DNA of 64,000 nucleotides from Diplocloster modestus (GTDB lineage: Bacteria > Bacillota > Clostridia > Lachnospirales > Lachnospiraceae). Under the pieces are notes generated by a model. The model was not told the origin of the DNA and made no database searches. It saw only the letters and a list, made by a program, of their open reading frames with translations. This document shows positions 23,587 to 32,204 of this stretch, piece after piece. Made by a program: the position numbers and the translations under genes. Every line of letters begins with the position of its first letter. The stretch's first letter is position 1. The stretch lies in assembly GCF_019042245.1 (NCBI RefSeq), contig NZ_JAHQCX010000020.1, positions 1 to 64,000 of the forward strand. The letters are read 5' to 3'.

Positions 23587-24219
23587 ATGAAAGCAGTTAT
23601 TTTTGATATGGATGGAGTAATCATAGACAGCGAACCGATTTACGCGAAGCTGGAGGGCGGCTTTTTTGACGGGCAGGGACTGCGGGTACCCGCACAGGTC
23701 CGAAAAAGCTTTGTGGGCGGATCCATGAACAATATGTGGACTAAGGTATCCGAACTCAATCCCGGAACCTCGCCAGATGATTTAAAGAGAGCTTACATAA
23801 CCTACAGGGATAGGGTAACTATTCATTACAAAGAAATCCTGAACAGAGGAATTCCGGAACTGCTGGAGTACCTGAAGACATCCGGTTATAAGATAGGCCT
23901 GGCTTCTTCCACCATGAGAAAGGTTGTTACACAGGTGCTTTTCGAGTGTGATCTCCTTTCTTATTTTCACGCGGTGGTCTGTGGGGATGAAGTGGTAAAC
24001 GGCAAGCCCGATCCTGAGATTTTCCTGAAAGCTGCCAATGCGCTTCAGGTCTCTCCCGGTGAATGTATCGTAATCGAGGACTCGCACAACGGCATCACAG
24101 CCGCGAAAAGCGCGGGTATGTACGTGATAGGAAAAGCAGATGAAAGATTCGGCCAGGACGTCACAGCAGCCGACAAAATCGTCTCAGACATACTTGAAAT
24201 CACTCCTGACCTGCTGTGA
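23587..24219 (+). CDS. HAD family phosphatase, beta-phosphoglucomutase-like
   Basis: A 210-residue haloacid dehalogenase-type hydrolase. Motif I is FDMDGVIIDSE (Asp7 nucleophile, Asp9), motif II GLASSTMRK, motif III GKPDPEIFLKAANAL and motif IV VIEDSHNGITAAKSAGM. The helical cap lies between motifs I and II. Such proteins act as sugar-phosphate phosphatases or mutases; the substrate cannot be read. Start follows GGAGGA. Confidence 0.88.
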   Translation: MKAVIFDMDGVIIDSEPIYAKLEGGFFDGQGLRVPAQVRKSFVGGSMNNMWTKVSELNPGTSPDDLKRAYITYRDRVTIHYKEILNRGIPELLEYLKTSGYKIGLASSTMRKVVTQVLFECDLLSYFHAVVCGDEVVNGKPDPEIFLKAANALQVSPGECIVIEDSHNGITAAKSAGMYVIGKADERFGQDVTAADKIVSDILEITPDLL

Positions 24220-24257
24220 TCGGAGATTCCCACTACCTTAAAATTGAGGAATGGGAG

Positions 24258-24286
24258 TTGACAACTCCAGTTTTCTGGCATACTAT
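24258..24286 (+). promoter_or_regulatory. Promoter of the mgtE leader
   Basis: TTGACA (24258-24263), a 17-bp spacer and TACTAT (24281-24286). Transcription would begin near 24293, giving an approximately 270-nt leader before mgtE. Confidence 0.7.
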
Positions 24287-24322
24287 GGAAGTCTAGTAAA
24301 ATAAAAAAGGGAGGAAAAATAA

Positions 24323-24418
24323 GTGGACATATGCGGACGAAGTTGCGAAATGGACAGTGACATTCACTTGTGGGATAAGAGAAATACCGTTATGCCGCTT
24401 ATTTTTCTGCGTGCATAG
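24323..24418 (+). CDS. Putative 31-residue leader peptide upstream of mgtE
   Basis: GTG with GGGAGG 8 nt upstream opens a 31-codon frame ending at TAG 24418. It begins MDICGRSCEMDSDIHLWD and ends MPLIFLRA. It overlaps the left side of the long-range helix at 24357-24366, so a translating ribosome would keep that helix open. Function in Mg2+ sensing is inferred from its position. Confidence 0.5.
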   Translation: MDICGRSCEMDSDIHLWDKRNTVMPLIFLRA

Positions 24419-24515
24419 AGAATTCCCCTGAACCGGGCTGGAAGTATGCCCTGTCATGAATGTCACCGTATGAAAGTGTTGCTTTGCGGCAGTATTTTCA
24501 TACGGTTTTTGTCTG
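24357..24515 (+). ncRNA. Structured attenuator leader of mgtE
   Basis: GTGACATTCA (24357-24366) is perfectly complementary to TGAATGTCAC (24457-24466), closing a 110-nt domain with inner stems (ATGCCGC/GCGTGCAT; GGGC/GCCC). The right arm touches a terminator, ACCGTATGAAA/TTTCATACGGT followed by TTTTT, ending near 24515. I do not see the conserved M-box core, so this is not the usual Mg2+ riboswitch. Confidence 0.55.
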
Positions 24516-24561
24516 TTTGGATGCTTCCTCGCTGCTAAACTTAAGACAGGAGGATGGACCA

Positions 24562-25911
24562 ATGGAAAAAGAATATGATTTTGAAATGCTGAACCGGTAT
24601 CTGGAAGAGAGGGACTACCGGAGCCTGAGAGAAGCGCTGGCTGAGGAGAACGAGGTGGACATCGCTGACTTCATGGAGAACCTGCCCCAGGATAAGGCGA
24701 CGGTCGTTTTCCGGACGCTGCCCAAGGAACTGGCGGCGGAGGTATTCTCCAATCTTCCGCCCGAAACACAGCAGATTATCATCCGGTCGATCACGGATGA
24801 GGAGCTCGGGGCCATCGTGGAAGATTTGTTTGTGGATGACGCTGTGGATATGCTGGAAGAACTTCCGGCCAATGTAGTCAAGCGGGTGCTGAAAAATGCC
24901 CAGCCAGAGACCAGGAATCTGATCAATCAGTTTTTGAATTATCCGGAAAATTCCGTTGGCAGTATAATGACCGCCGAATTTATCGATCTGAAGAAAAACA
25001 TGACGGTCAGCGGTGCCATCAACCGCATACGCAGGATCGGTGAGGACAGGGAATCGATCTATACTTGCTATGTCACTGACAGCAGGCGCTGTCTGGAAGG
25101 TGTGGTGACGGTCAAAGAACTGCTTCTGTCCCCGGATGACACGGTGATCGGCGATCTGATGGAAAGGGATGTGATCACGGCCCGGACGACAGAGGACCAG
25201 GAAGAGGCTGTGCAGCGCATGATGCGCTACGATTTTATATCCATGCCGGTGGTGGATCATGAAAACCGTCTGGTAGGCATTGTCACCGTTGATGATGTCA
25301 TGGATGTTATGGAAGAGGAAGCCACGGAGGATTTTGAAAAAATGGCCGCCATGGCTCCCTCGGAGCGGCCTTACCTGAAAACAAATGTGTTTGAGCTGGC
25401 GAAGAACCGGATCGTCTGGCTGCTGGTGCTGATGGTCTCCGGGATGATCACCGGCGGAATTCTCGGTAAATACGAGGCGTCTTTTGCGGCATTGCCGCTG
25501 CTGGTGACATTCATTCCGATGCTGACGGACACCGGCGGTAATGCGGGCAGTCAGAGCAGTACGCTGGTGATCCGGGGCATGGCTGTCGGTGAGATCCGTC
25601 CTGGAGATTTCCTGAAGGTGCTCTGGAAAGAACTGCGGGTCAGCCTCATTGTGGGGGTGGTGCTCAGCGCGGTCAATTTTGTTAGGCTGGTTATCATGTA
25701 TCCGGGAAATGAACTGATCGCTTTAACCGTCGCGTTTGCGTTGCTGGCTACCGTTGTCGTAGCTAAGACGATCGGCGGCATTCTCCCGATTGTAGCGAAA
25801 TCAGTCAAAGCAGATCCTGCGATTATGGCTGCTCCGCTGATTACGACGATTGTGGATGCCTGCTCGCTGGTGATCTATTTTAACGTGGCGGAACGGCTGC
25901 TGAAGCTTTAA
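24562..25911 (+). CDS. mgtE: MgtE family magnesium transporter
   Basis: A Mg2+ channel/transporter of 449 residues. The acidic N domain covers about 1-130 (ALAEENEVDIADFMENLPQ, ELAAEVFSNLPPE, LFVDDAVDMLEELP), followed by two CBS domains (about 130-255, containing SVGSIMTAEFI and VVDHENRLVGIVTVDDVMDV). The five-helix pore domain starts near 275 and includes FIPMLTDTGGNAGSQSSTL, the Mg2+ selectivity region. The ATG at 24562 follows CAGGAGG; the frame is open farther upstream but that part contains the leader terminator. Confidence 0.95.
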   Translation: MEKEYDFEMLNRYLEERDYRSLREALAEENEVDIADFMENLPQDKATVVFRTLPKELAAEVFSNLPPETQQIIIRSITDEELGAIVEDLFVDDAVDMLEELPANVVKRVLKNAQPETRNLINQFLNYPENSVGSIMTAEFIDLKKNMTVSGAINRIRRIGEDRESIYTCYVTDSRRCLEGVVTVKELLLSPDDTVIGDLMERDVITARTTEDQEEAVQRMMRYDFISMPVVDHENRLVGIVTVDDVMDVMEEEATEDFEKMAAMAPSERPYLKTNVFELAKNRIVWLLVLMVSGMITGGILGKYEASFAALPLLVTFIPMLTDTGGNAGSQSSTLVIRGMAVGEIRPGDFLKVLWKELRVSLIVGVVLSAVNFVRLVIMYPGNELIALTVAFALLATVVVAKTIGGILPIVAKSVKADPAIMAAPLITTIVDACSLVIYFNVAERLLKL

Positions 25912-25956
25912 AAAGTGGATTACATAAATATAAAAACGGAAGAAATCCGGAAAAGT

Positions 25957-25989
25957 GAACGACCTGGTGGGGGAGCCACCAGGTCGTTC
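25957..25989 (+). terminator. Terminator after mgtE
   Basis: A perfect 13-bp stem GAACGACCTGGTG/CACCAGGTCGTTC with a 7-nt loop. No strong T run follows directly. The remaining 240 bp up to 26229 are AT-rich with no visible gene. Confidence 0.7.
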
Positions 25990-26228
25990 GATGAGGGGAG
26001 TATAAATAATTAAATAAGGGGTTATAAATGTAAAAAAATCTTTGAAGGGTAAATTTTTTTACTATCCAATTATAATATATTCTTTTTCAATTTGCAATAA
26101 AAAATCGAAAATTCCCGAAATTATCCGAATATACCGAATTCTGGAATCTGATTTGTGTTCGTATAAATCTGTTCTTTGGTGGGATAATAAAGTTTGTAAA
26201 TATATTAATCCCTTAGGAGGCAGATATC

Positions 26229-26495
26229 ATGGAAAGAAATAATAATCAGAACAATTCCAAGAACAGCTCACAAAACTATTCAAACTATTCTAACAGCACC
26301 AATAACGACTACAATAACACCAGCACCAATAACTCCAACAACAGCAGCTCCAACAGCTACAACAACATTTCTGATGATTACAACAACAGCAGCTCCAATG
26401 CCAACAAAAACAATCAGAAAAACAAAAACCAGAACAAGAACCAGAATCAGAACCAGAATAAAAACAACTATCAGGATAAGTCCAGCAACTGCTAA
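26229..26495 (+). CDS. Low-complexity Asn/Ser/Gln/Lys-rich small protein
   Basis: An 88-residue protein that is almost entirely Asn, Ser, Tyr, Thr, Lys and Gln (NNNQNNSKNSSQNY, then KNQNKNQNQNQNKNN), ending in Cys. AGGAGG precedes the ATG and a very strong terminator follows, so it is a real monocistronic gene although the codons form AAC/CAG repeats. It has no hydrophobic core and is probably disordered. A structural role in spores or on the cell surface is only a guess. Confidence 0.7.
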   Translation: MERNNNQNNSKNSSQNYSNYSNSTNNDYNNTSTNNSNNSSSNSYNNISDDYNNSSSNANKNNQKNKNQNKNQNQNQNKNNYQDKSSNC

Positions 26496-26532
26496 TATTG
26501 ATTAGCAGCTTTCTGTAAGACTGTAGGAAAAG

Positions 26533-26577
26533 AAAAAGATCTGCCGCAGGGATCCTTGTACTGCGGCAGATCTTTTT
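26533..26577 (+). terminator. Very strong terminator
   Basis: A perfect 17-bp stem AAAAAGATCTGCCGCAG/CTGCGGCAGATCTTTTT with an 11-nt loop. Confidence 0.9.
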
Positions 26578-26658
26578 CCTTATCAATCATCTTTGAACAT
26601 TCACTGCTGTTCGTCCCTATGAATATGATATGTTATAATAAGGAAGAAAGGTGATTAT

Positions 26659-26964
26659 ATGGGCTTTGAAACAATTCCGGCTAAGGACATCGACAGTTAT
26701 GTCGGCCAACCCGGAGTTTTCATTATAGATTTGCGCGAGAGGGAAGAGTTCCGGAATGAGCATATTCGGGGCGCCTATAACATACCATATGATGAACTGG
26801 ATCGATATAAAGGATCCTTCGGCAGCCATACGTTGATTCTGTACTGCGAGAGAGGCGGAATCAGCCTGATGGCTGCCAAACATCTGGGGAATGAAGGATA
26901 TCATGTGAAAACTGTGGTTGGAGGCATTCTGGCCTACCGCGGCCGGTATCTGGAAACTGAATGA
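26659..26964 (+). CDS. Rhodanese-like domain protein
   Basis: A single-domain sulfurtransferase of 101 residues. VFIIDLREREEFRNEHIRGA and the active-site loop CERGGIS with Cys63 fit the GlpE/PspE type, which carries persulfide sulfur. Start ATG follows AAAGGTGA. Confidence 0.88.
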   Translation: MGFETIPAKDIDSYVGQPGVFIIDLREREEFRNEHIRGAYNIPYDELDRYKGSFGSHTLILYCERGGISLMAAKHLGNEGYHVKTVVGGILAYRGRYLETE

Positions 26965-26969
26965 AAAGA

Positions 26970-26998
26970 TTGACATGCTTTTGAAGTACCTTTAATAT
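26970..26998 (+). promoter_or_regulatory. Promoter of the yfcE-like operon
   Basis: TTGACA (26970-26975), a 17-bp spacer and TAATAT (26993-26998), just after the rhodanese gene. Confidence 0.7.
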
Positions 26999-27027
26999 AG
27001 AGATAAGCAGTTTGGAGGAAAATACAA

Positions 27028-27581
27028 ATGAAATTGATGTTCGCATCTGATATTCACGGCTCTGCATATTTTTGTAAAAAATGCTGGAAGCTTATCAAAA
27101 AGAAAAGGCAGATCGCCTGATCCTGTTGGGCGACCTGCTTTATCATGGGCCGAGGAATGATTTGCCGAGAGATTATGCGCCGAAGCAGGTCATTTCACTG
27201 TTGAATGGATTTAAAAATGACATATGCGCGGTCAGAGGCAACTGTGACGCGGAAGTGGACCAGATGGTGCTGGAATTCCCGATTATGGCCGATTATGGTA
27301 TCATATTGGAGGGAAACCGCACGATCTACGCGAGCCATGGACATATTTATAATAAAGATAATCTTCCGCCGCTTAAGGAAGGGGATATCTTTATACATGG
27401 CCATACTCATGTTTTAAAGGCTAAGAAAAGGGAACATTATGTTCTGCTGAACCCAGGCTCCATATCTTTGCCGAAAGAGGGCAACATCCAAACCTATGGC
27501 ATTTTGGAAAATGGTTTGTTTACGATCAAAGGTTTCGGGGGAGAGATGATAAAGAGTTTGGAAGTATCTCTGGAGGAATAA
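27028..27581 (+). pseudogene. YfcE/MJ0936-type phosphodiesterase, frameshifted
   Basis: A metallophosphoesterase interrupted near its start. From the ATG at 27028 (GGAGG upstream) the frame reads MKLMFASDIHGSAYFCKK, with metal-binding Asp-x-His. It runs out of frame at a run of six A (27076-27081) and stops at 27118. From 27081 the other frame continues MLEAYQKEKADRLILLGDLL, then GNCDAEVD, SHGHIYN and GHTHVL, to the stop at 27581. One extra A would join them. This is either a real mutation, a sequencing error, or slippage on the A run. Without the first part the enzyme lacks its first metal ligands. Confidence 0.8.
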
Positions 27582-28739
27582 ATGGAAAAAATAGAACTGA
27601 TTGCCCCCTGCCATTTTGGCTTGGAGGCTGTTTTAAAACGGGAACTGCAGGATTTGGGTTATGACATAAGCTGTGTGGAGGACGGACGGATTACATTTTA
27701 CGGGGATATCGCCGCGATACCCAGGGCGAATATCTTTCTCAGAACGGCGGAGCGTGTCCTGTTAAAGGTCGGCAGTTTTCGGGCTGCCACATTCGAAGAG
27801 CTGTTTCAGGGGACCAGAAGCATTCCATGGGAAAACTATATCCCCCAGGATGGAAAGTTCTGGGTTACGAAAGCGTCTTCGATCAAAAGTAAGCTGTTCA
27901 GTCCTTCCGATATCCAGTCTGTCATGAAAAAGGCGATGGTGGAGCGGATGAAGCAGTCCTACCATGTGGAATGGTTCCCGGAAGATCAGGCGGAATATCC
28001 GGTGCGGGTATTTTTGTACAAGGATGAGGTCTGTGTGGGAATCGACACCTCCGGAACCTCCCTGCACAAGCGGGGATACCGGCAGCTGACCAGTAAGGCG
28101 CCTCTGACGGAGACGCTGGCCGCAGCGCTGATTATGCTCACACCGTGGAATAAGAGCAGGATACTGGTGGATCCATTCTGCGGAAGCGGGACATTTCCCA
28201 TCGAGGCGGCGCTGATGGCCGCGAATATCGCTCCCGGGATGAACCGGTCCTTTACGGCGGAGGCCTGGATGAACCTGATCCCGAAGAAGGCCTGGTATGA
28301 GGCGGCTAATGAGGCTAACGACCTGATCAGGGACGATATCGATGTGGACATCCAGGGCTATGATATCGACGGAGCGATAGTAAAATCAGCCAGGGAGAAT
28401 GCCCGGGAAGCCGGTGTGGATCATCTGATCCATTTTCAGGAACGGCCTGTCAGCGCATTGAATCATCCAAAAAAATACGGTTTTCTGATTACCAATCCGC
28501 CTTACGGGGAAAGAATTGAAGAGAGAGCAAATCTTCCGGCCCTGTACTCCCAGATTGGCGAGGCGTATAAAAGGCTGGATTCCTGGTCTGCCTATATTAT
28601 CACCAGTTATGAGGACATCGAGAAATATATGGGCAGAAAGGCTGACAAGAACCGGAAGATCTATAACGGAATGTTGAAAACATATTATTACCAGTTTCTG
28701 GGGCCTAAGCCTCCAAGGAGAGAAGCGGGGATCAATTGA
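27582..28739 (+). CDS. RlmL/YpsC-type 23S rRNA (guanine-N2) methyltransferase
   Basis: A SAM-dependent rRNA methyltransferase of 385 residues. Residues about 1-160 form the ferredoxin-like plus THUMP RNA-binding part; the Rossmann methyltransferase follows with DPFCGSGTFPIEAA (Asp197) and catalytic NPPYGERI (Asn305). It matches the single-domain Gram-positive form of RlmL, lacking the extra RlmK domain of E. coli. It begins right after the phosphodiesterase stop, and its own stop overlaps the next start, so the genes form an operon. Confidence 0.92.
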   Translation: MEKIELIAPCHFGLEAVLKRELQDLGYDISCVEDGRITFYGDIAAIPRANIFLRTAERVLLKVGSFRAATFEELFQGTRSIPWENYIPQDGKFWVTKASSIKSKLFSPSDIQSVMKKAMVERMKQSYHVEWFPEDQAEYPVRVFLYKDEVCVGIDTSGTSLHKRGYRQLTSKAPLTETLAAALIMLTPWNKSRILVDPFCGSGTFPIEAALMAANIAPGMNRSFTAEAWMNLIPKKAWYEAANEANDLIRDDIDVDIQGYDIDGAIVKSARENAREAGVDHLIHFQERPVSALNHPKKYGFLITNPPYGERIEERANLPALYSQIGEAYKRLDSWSAYIITSYEDIEKYMGRKADKNRKIYNGMLKTYYYQFLGPKPPRREAGIN

Positions 28740-30442
28740 GACATAAAAAAGCGTATCTGTTTTTCATGATCATTCTCGCGCTGCTGTTATATGTGCAGGC
28801 GGTACCTTTTACCGACGTGGAAGCGGTGGAACCGAATCAGCAGTCGGAACTGGATGAGGAAACCTGGAATCCGCTGATCGCCGGAAGTGTCAACAGCAAG
28901 CCGATCGCGCTGATCGTGGACAGCAAAGAAATGAAATTGCCGGATGAACAACTGTATATGGATCAGGATAAGAATCTGATGCTGCCGGTTACTGCCATAA
29001 CCAACAGCTTCAATTGCGCTGTGAATCTCTATGACCGGAATAAGCTGGTTGTGGAGAAGAATGCGGTGGAACTGGAGTTTTTGCTGAATTCAGATATCAT
29101 GTTCCGGAATCAGAATGAAGTGCCGGTTACCACTTCGATGGTGCAGCAGGATGGTAATTATTACGTCTCGCTGGAACAGGTGGCTGAGGGGCTGAACTAT
29201 TCCTATCAGTGGAATATTCAGGACAATCAGGCTTTGCTGGTGAATCAGAAGCCGGATGAGCCCGCAATTCCATATGCCTACGACTATCGGGAGAAAGGGC
29301 GTAAGCCGGCTGTGATCGATCAGGGGAAATACGGGACCTGCTGGGCGTTCGCATCCCTGACGGCACTGTCCTCCTCGATTTTACCGGAAGAGAATCTGCA
29401 GTTTTCACCGGATCACATGAGTTTGAAGAACAGCTTCTGTGGAGATCAGAATTCCGGCGGGGAATACACCATGGCTATGGCTTACCTGAGCGCGTGGCAG
29501 GGGCCTGTATTGGAACAGGATGACCCCTATGGGGACGGTTATTCGCCGGAAGGACTGGATGCGGTGAAGCATGTACAGGAGGTCCAGATTATAGAGGGAA
29601 AGGATTTCCAGCGGATTAAGGAAGCGGTCTATAAATATGGAGGGGTTCAGTCCTCCCTCTACACGTCGCTTACCGGTTCCGCCAGCCGTTCTATGTATTA
29701 TAATCAGAAGAATTACGCTTACTGCTATATAGGAACCGAGAAACCGAACCACGATATCGTGATTATCGGGTGGGATGATAACTATCCAAAGGAGAATTTT
29801 AATACCGAGCTGGAAGGCGACGGCGCGTTTATCTGTCAGAACAGCTGGGGAGAGGAATTTGGGGACGATGGCGTATTCTATGTCTCCTATTATGATACCA
29901 ATATCGGGATGCACAATGTAGTTTACACGTCAGTGGAAGAGCCTGACAATTATGATCATCTGTACCAGTCCGATCTGTGCGGCTGGGTCGGCCAGGTTGG
30001 TTACGGTTCCGATACTGCTTATTTCGCCAATGTCTATCAGGCTGAGGGAGCACAGCGGCTGCAGGCCGTGGGATTTTACGCGACCGGGAAGGATACGGAA
30101 TATGAGATTTCTGTAGTGCGAGATTTTCAGGGGCCGGATTCCCTGAACCAGAGGGAGTACATCCAGTCCGGGTATATCAGTAACGCGGGCTTTTATACGA
30201 TTCCGCTGGATGCTCCTGCGGATCTGACGCCCGGCGGACAATTCGCCGTTGTGGTCAAGATAAAAACGCCCAACTCCATTCATCCCATTGCCATCGAATA
30301 CCCGGCAGATGATGTCACAATGGACGTTGACTTGTCGGACGGAGAAGGATATATTAGTTTATATGGAAGTACCTGGGATTCACTGGAAGAAAACTATCAA
30401 TGTAATTTTTGCTTAAAAGCATATACGGACAACATGGAATAA
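28736..30442 (+). CDS. Secreted papain-family (C1) peptidase with lectin-like C-terminus
   Basis: A 568-residue extracellular cysteine protease. Signal-like N-terminus (about 5-25); residues about 50-170 resemble a copper-amine-oxidase N-like domain (PIALIVDSKEMKLPDEQLYM, LMLPVTAITNSF); C1 domain about 180-400 with Gln in IDQGKYGTCWAF (nucleophile Cys202), His339 in NHDIVIIGWDD and Asn369 in QNSWGEEFGD; residues about 420-565 resemble the lectin-like domain seen in clostridial C1 proteins. The TTG start overlaps the upstream stop. It may act on host or cell-wall proteins. Confidence 0.88.
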   Translation: MRHKKAYLFFMIILALLLYVQAVPFTDVEAVEPNQQSELDEETWNPLIAGSVNSKPIALIVDSKEMKLPDEQLYMDQDKNLMLPVTAITNSFNCAVNLYDRNKLVVEKNAVELEFLLNSDIMFRNQNEVPVTTSMVQQDGNYYVSLEQVAEGLNYSYQWNIQDNQALLVNQKPDEPAIPYAYDYREKGRKPAVIDQGKYGTCWAFASLTALSSSILPEENLQFSPDHMSLKNSFCGDQNSGGEYTMAMAYLSAWQGPVLEQDDPYGDGYSPEGLDAVKHVQEVQIIEGKDFQRIKEAVYKYGGVQSSLYTSLTGSASRSMYYNQKNYAYCYIGTEKPNHDIVIIGWDDNYPKENFNTELEGDGAFICQNSWGEEFGDDGVFYVSYYDTNIGMHNVVYTSVEEPDNYDHLYQSDLCGWVGQVGYGSDTAYFANVYQAEGAQRLQAVGFYATGKDTEYEISVVRDFQGPDSLNQREYIQSGYISNAGFYTIPLDAPADLTPGGQFAVVVKIKTPNSIHPIAIEYPADDVTMDVDLSDGEGYISLYGSTWDSLEENYQCNFCLKAYTDNME

Positions 30443-30462
30443 GAAAGCACGAGGACTACGAG

Positions 30463-31059
30463 ATGGAGAAAATTATTTTTGCTACCGGTAATGAAGGGAA
30501 AATGAGAGAAATACGGGAGATACTCAAAGATCTGGACATGCCGATTCTGTCCATGAAGGACGCAGGAATTCATGTGGATATTGTGGAGGACGGTGATACA
30601 TTTGAAGAAAATGCGGTCATCAAAGCCAGGACGATTATGCAGTTGACCGGTCAGCTGGTTCTGGCGGACGATTCCGGCCTGGAGGTGGATTACCTGAACA
30701 AGGAACCCGGTGTCTACTCGGCCCGATATGCCGGGGAGCACACTTCCTACCATATTAAAAACAGGATGATCGTGGACCGGTTAAGCGGTGTCCCGGACGA
30801 AGAGCGCACCGCGCGTTTTGTCTGCGTCATAGCGGCGGCGTTCCCAGATGGGACAATCCTCACCACCCGGGCGGCTATGGAGGGGAGAATCGGCTATGCG
30901 GAAAAAGGGGCCAACGGATTTGGTTATGACCCTATTTTCTATCTGCCGGAATATGGCTGTACCAGCAGCGAGCTTACGATGGAACAGAAGAATGAGTGCA
31001 GCCACCGGGGAAAAGCATTGCGCCAAATGAAAGAAAAATTAAAAGATCTGTTAAAATAA
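30463..31059 (+). CDS. rdgB: XTP/dITP diphosphatase (RdgB/HAM1)
   Basis: Removes non-canonical purine nucleoside triphosphates. The 198 residues start MEKIIFATGNEGKMREI and include VEDGDTFEENAVIKAR, LADDSGLEVDYLN, PGVYSARYAGE, KGANGFGYDPIFYLPEYG and SHRGKALRQM, all hallmark motifs. Start ATG at 30463 follows CGAGG; an upstream frame overlaps the protease gene. Pairing with a YfcE-type phosphodiesterase is common in Firmicutes. Confidence 0.95.
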   Translation: MEKIIFATGNEGKMREIREILKDLDMPILSMKDAGIHVDIVEDGDTFEENAVIKARTIMQLTGQLVLADDSGLEVDYLNKEPGVYSARYAGEHTSYHIKNRMIVDRLSGVPDEERTARFVCVIAAAFPDGTILTTRAAMEGRIGYAEKGANGFGYDPIFYLPEYGCTSSELTMEQKNECSHRGKALRQMKEKLKDLLK

Positions 31060-31072
31060 GGAGGAATCGTGC

Positions 31073-31555
31073 GTGAAAAAGATCCTGATCGTAAGTGATA
31101 CGCACAGACAGAATGGAAATTTGCTGGAGGTAATTAAGAAGGTGAGTCCCATTGACCTGTTGATCCATCTGGGGGATGCGGAAGGAAGCGAAGAGTATAT
31201 CGCAGAGCAGGCTGGATGCCCGGTGGAGATTATTGCCGGGAACAATGACTTCTTCTCGGATCTGGAGAAAGAAAAAGAGATCGAGATCGGCAGGTATAAG
31301 GTTCTGTTGACTCACGGACACTATTACTATGTGTCGGTGGATGCGGAAGGGATAAAGAAGGAAGCCAGAGGGCGGGGGATGGATATCGTGATGTTCGGTC
31401 ATACCCACCGGCCGTTGGTGGACATTGACAGAGATGTCATAGCGGTCAATCCGGGAAGTCTGTCCTATCCCAGGCAGGAAGGGAGGCGTCCCAGCTATGT
31501 CATCATGGATCTGGACACGCACGGGGACGCGCATTTTACCATTAATTATTTATAA
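31073..31555 (+). CDS. YfcE/MJ0936-type metallophosphoesterase
   Basis: A 160-residue calcineurin-like phosphodiesterase with intact motifs: VSDTHRQ, HLGDAEG, AGNNDF, THGHYY and GHTHRP. GTG start after AAGGAGG. It lies 13 nt after rdgB. It is a paralogue of the frameshifted gene at 27028 and may make that gene dispensable. Confidence 0.92.
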   Translation: MKKILIVSDTHRQNGNLLEVIKKVSPIDLLIHLGDAEGSEEYIAEQAGCPVEIIAGNNDFFSDLEKEKEIEIGRYKVLLTHGHYYYVSVDAEGIKKEARGRGMDIVMFGHTHRPLVDIDRDVIAVNPGSLSYPRQEGRRPSYVIMDLDTHGDAHFTINYL

Positions 31556-31576
31556 TAAAAAATTTGTAAAATATGG

Positions 31577-31605
31577 TTGACATATAAAAAACCTTATAAT
31601 ATAAT
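31577..31605 (+). promoter_or_regulatory. tRNA operon promoter
   Basis: TTGACA (31577-31582), a 17-bp spacer and TATAAT (31600-31605): a consensus sigma-A promoter ahead of six tRNA genes. Confidence 0.85.
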
Positions 31606-31643
31606 ATATCTTGCGTCACGGTCGGGCGCAGGTATGATCATTG

Positions 31644-31718
31644 CGGGGTGTGGCTCAGCTTGGCTAGAGCGCCTGGTTTGGGACCAGGAGGTCGCAGGTT
31701 CGAATCCTGTCACCCCGA
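31644..31718 (+). tRNA. tRNA-Pro (anticodon TGG)
   Basis: Acceptor CGGGGTG/CACCCCG, D arm, anticodon stem CCTGG/CCAGG with loop TTTGGGA, and T arm GCAGG-TTCGAAT-CCTGT. First gene of the tRNA operon; CCA is not encoded. Confidence 0.95.
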
Positions 31719-31730
31719 TAAATAGGACAT

Positions 31731-31801
31731 GCAGGTGTAGTTCAATGGTAGAACACTAGCCTTCCAAGCTAGATACGTGGGTTCGATTCCCATCACCTGC
31801 T
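31731..31801 (+). tRNA. tRNA-Gly (anticodon TCC)
   Basis: Acceptor GCAGGTG/CACCTGC, anticodon stem CTAGC/GCTAG with loop CTTCCAA, T arm GTGGG-TTCGATT-CCCAT. CCA is not encoded. Confidence 0.95.
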
Positions 31802-31846
31802 TCGCTGATCCGTCAGCGGGGAAAGAGATTTCCAATAATTGCATAA

Positions 31847-31920
<74 letters not shown>

Positions 31921-31962
31921 TTTTTGTTAAGTATCAAACTTGGCAAATGGTATATACTATGT

Positions 31963-32037
31963 GGTGGGTATAGCGCAGTTGGTTAGCGCGCCAGATTGTG
32001 GCTCTGGAGGCCCAGGGTTCGAATCCCTGTATCCACC
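31963..32037 (+). tRNA. tRNA-His (anticodon GTG)
   Basis: Acceptor GTGGGTA/TATCCAC with the extra G at -1 (31963) facing the C discriminator, typical of tRNA-His; the anticodon loop contains TTGTGGC. Confidence 0.95.
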
Positions 32038-32041
32038 TTAA

Positions 32042-32113
32042 TGGGCTATCGCCAAGCGGTAAGGCACAGGACTTTGACTCCTGCATTCGCTGGTTCGAAT
32101 CCAGCTAGCCCAG
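32042..32113 (+). tRNA. tRNA-Gln (anticodon TTG)
   Basis: Acceptor TGGGCTA/TAGCCCA, anticodon stem CAGGA/TCCTG with loop CTTTGAC, T arm CTGG-TTCGAAT-CCAG. Confidence 0.95.
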
Positions 32114-32204
32114 TTTGCAGGGTTGCCGCTTACAGAATGTAAAGTTGTGTATGTGTGGTCTGTGCCTTCCGTGGTAAGCCTGTCTGAATTTGATGATTGT
32201 GTAT

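Noticed and set aside
24293..24515. M-box (ykoK) Mg2+ riboswitch before mgtE
   Set aside because: Expected conserved core segments were not found by eye, so I call only an unclassified structured leader.
24541..25260. 239-codon minus-strand frame opposite mgtE
   Set aside because: Shadow of the G+C-biased codons of mgtE; His/Arg/Gln-rich low-quality protein without a start signal.
26229..26495. Short tandem repeats that look like a microsatellite or CRISPR-like array
   Set aside because: The AAC/CAG repeats are in-frame codons of the Asn-rich protein; no regular repeat-spacer spacing. I saw no CRISPR array anywhere in the window.
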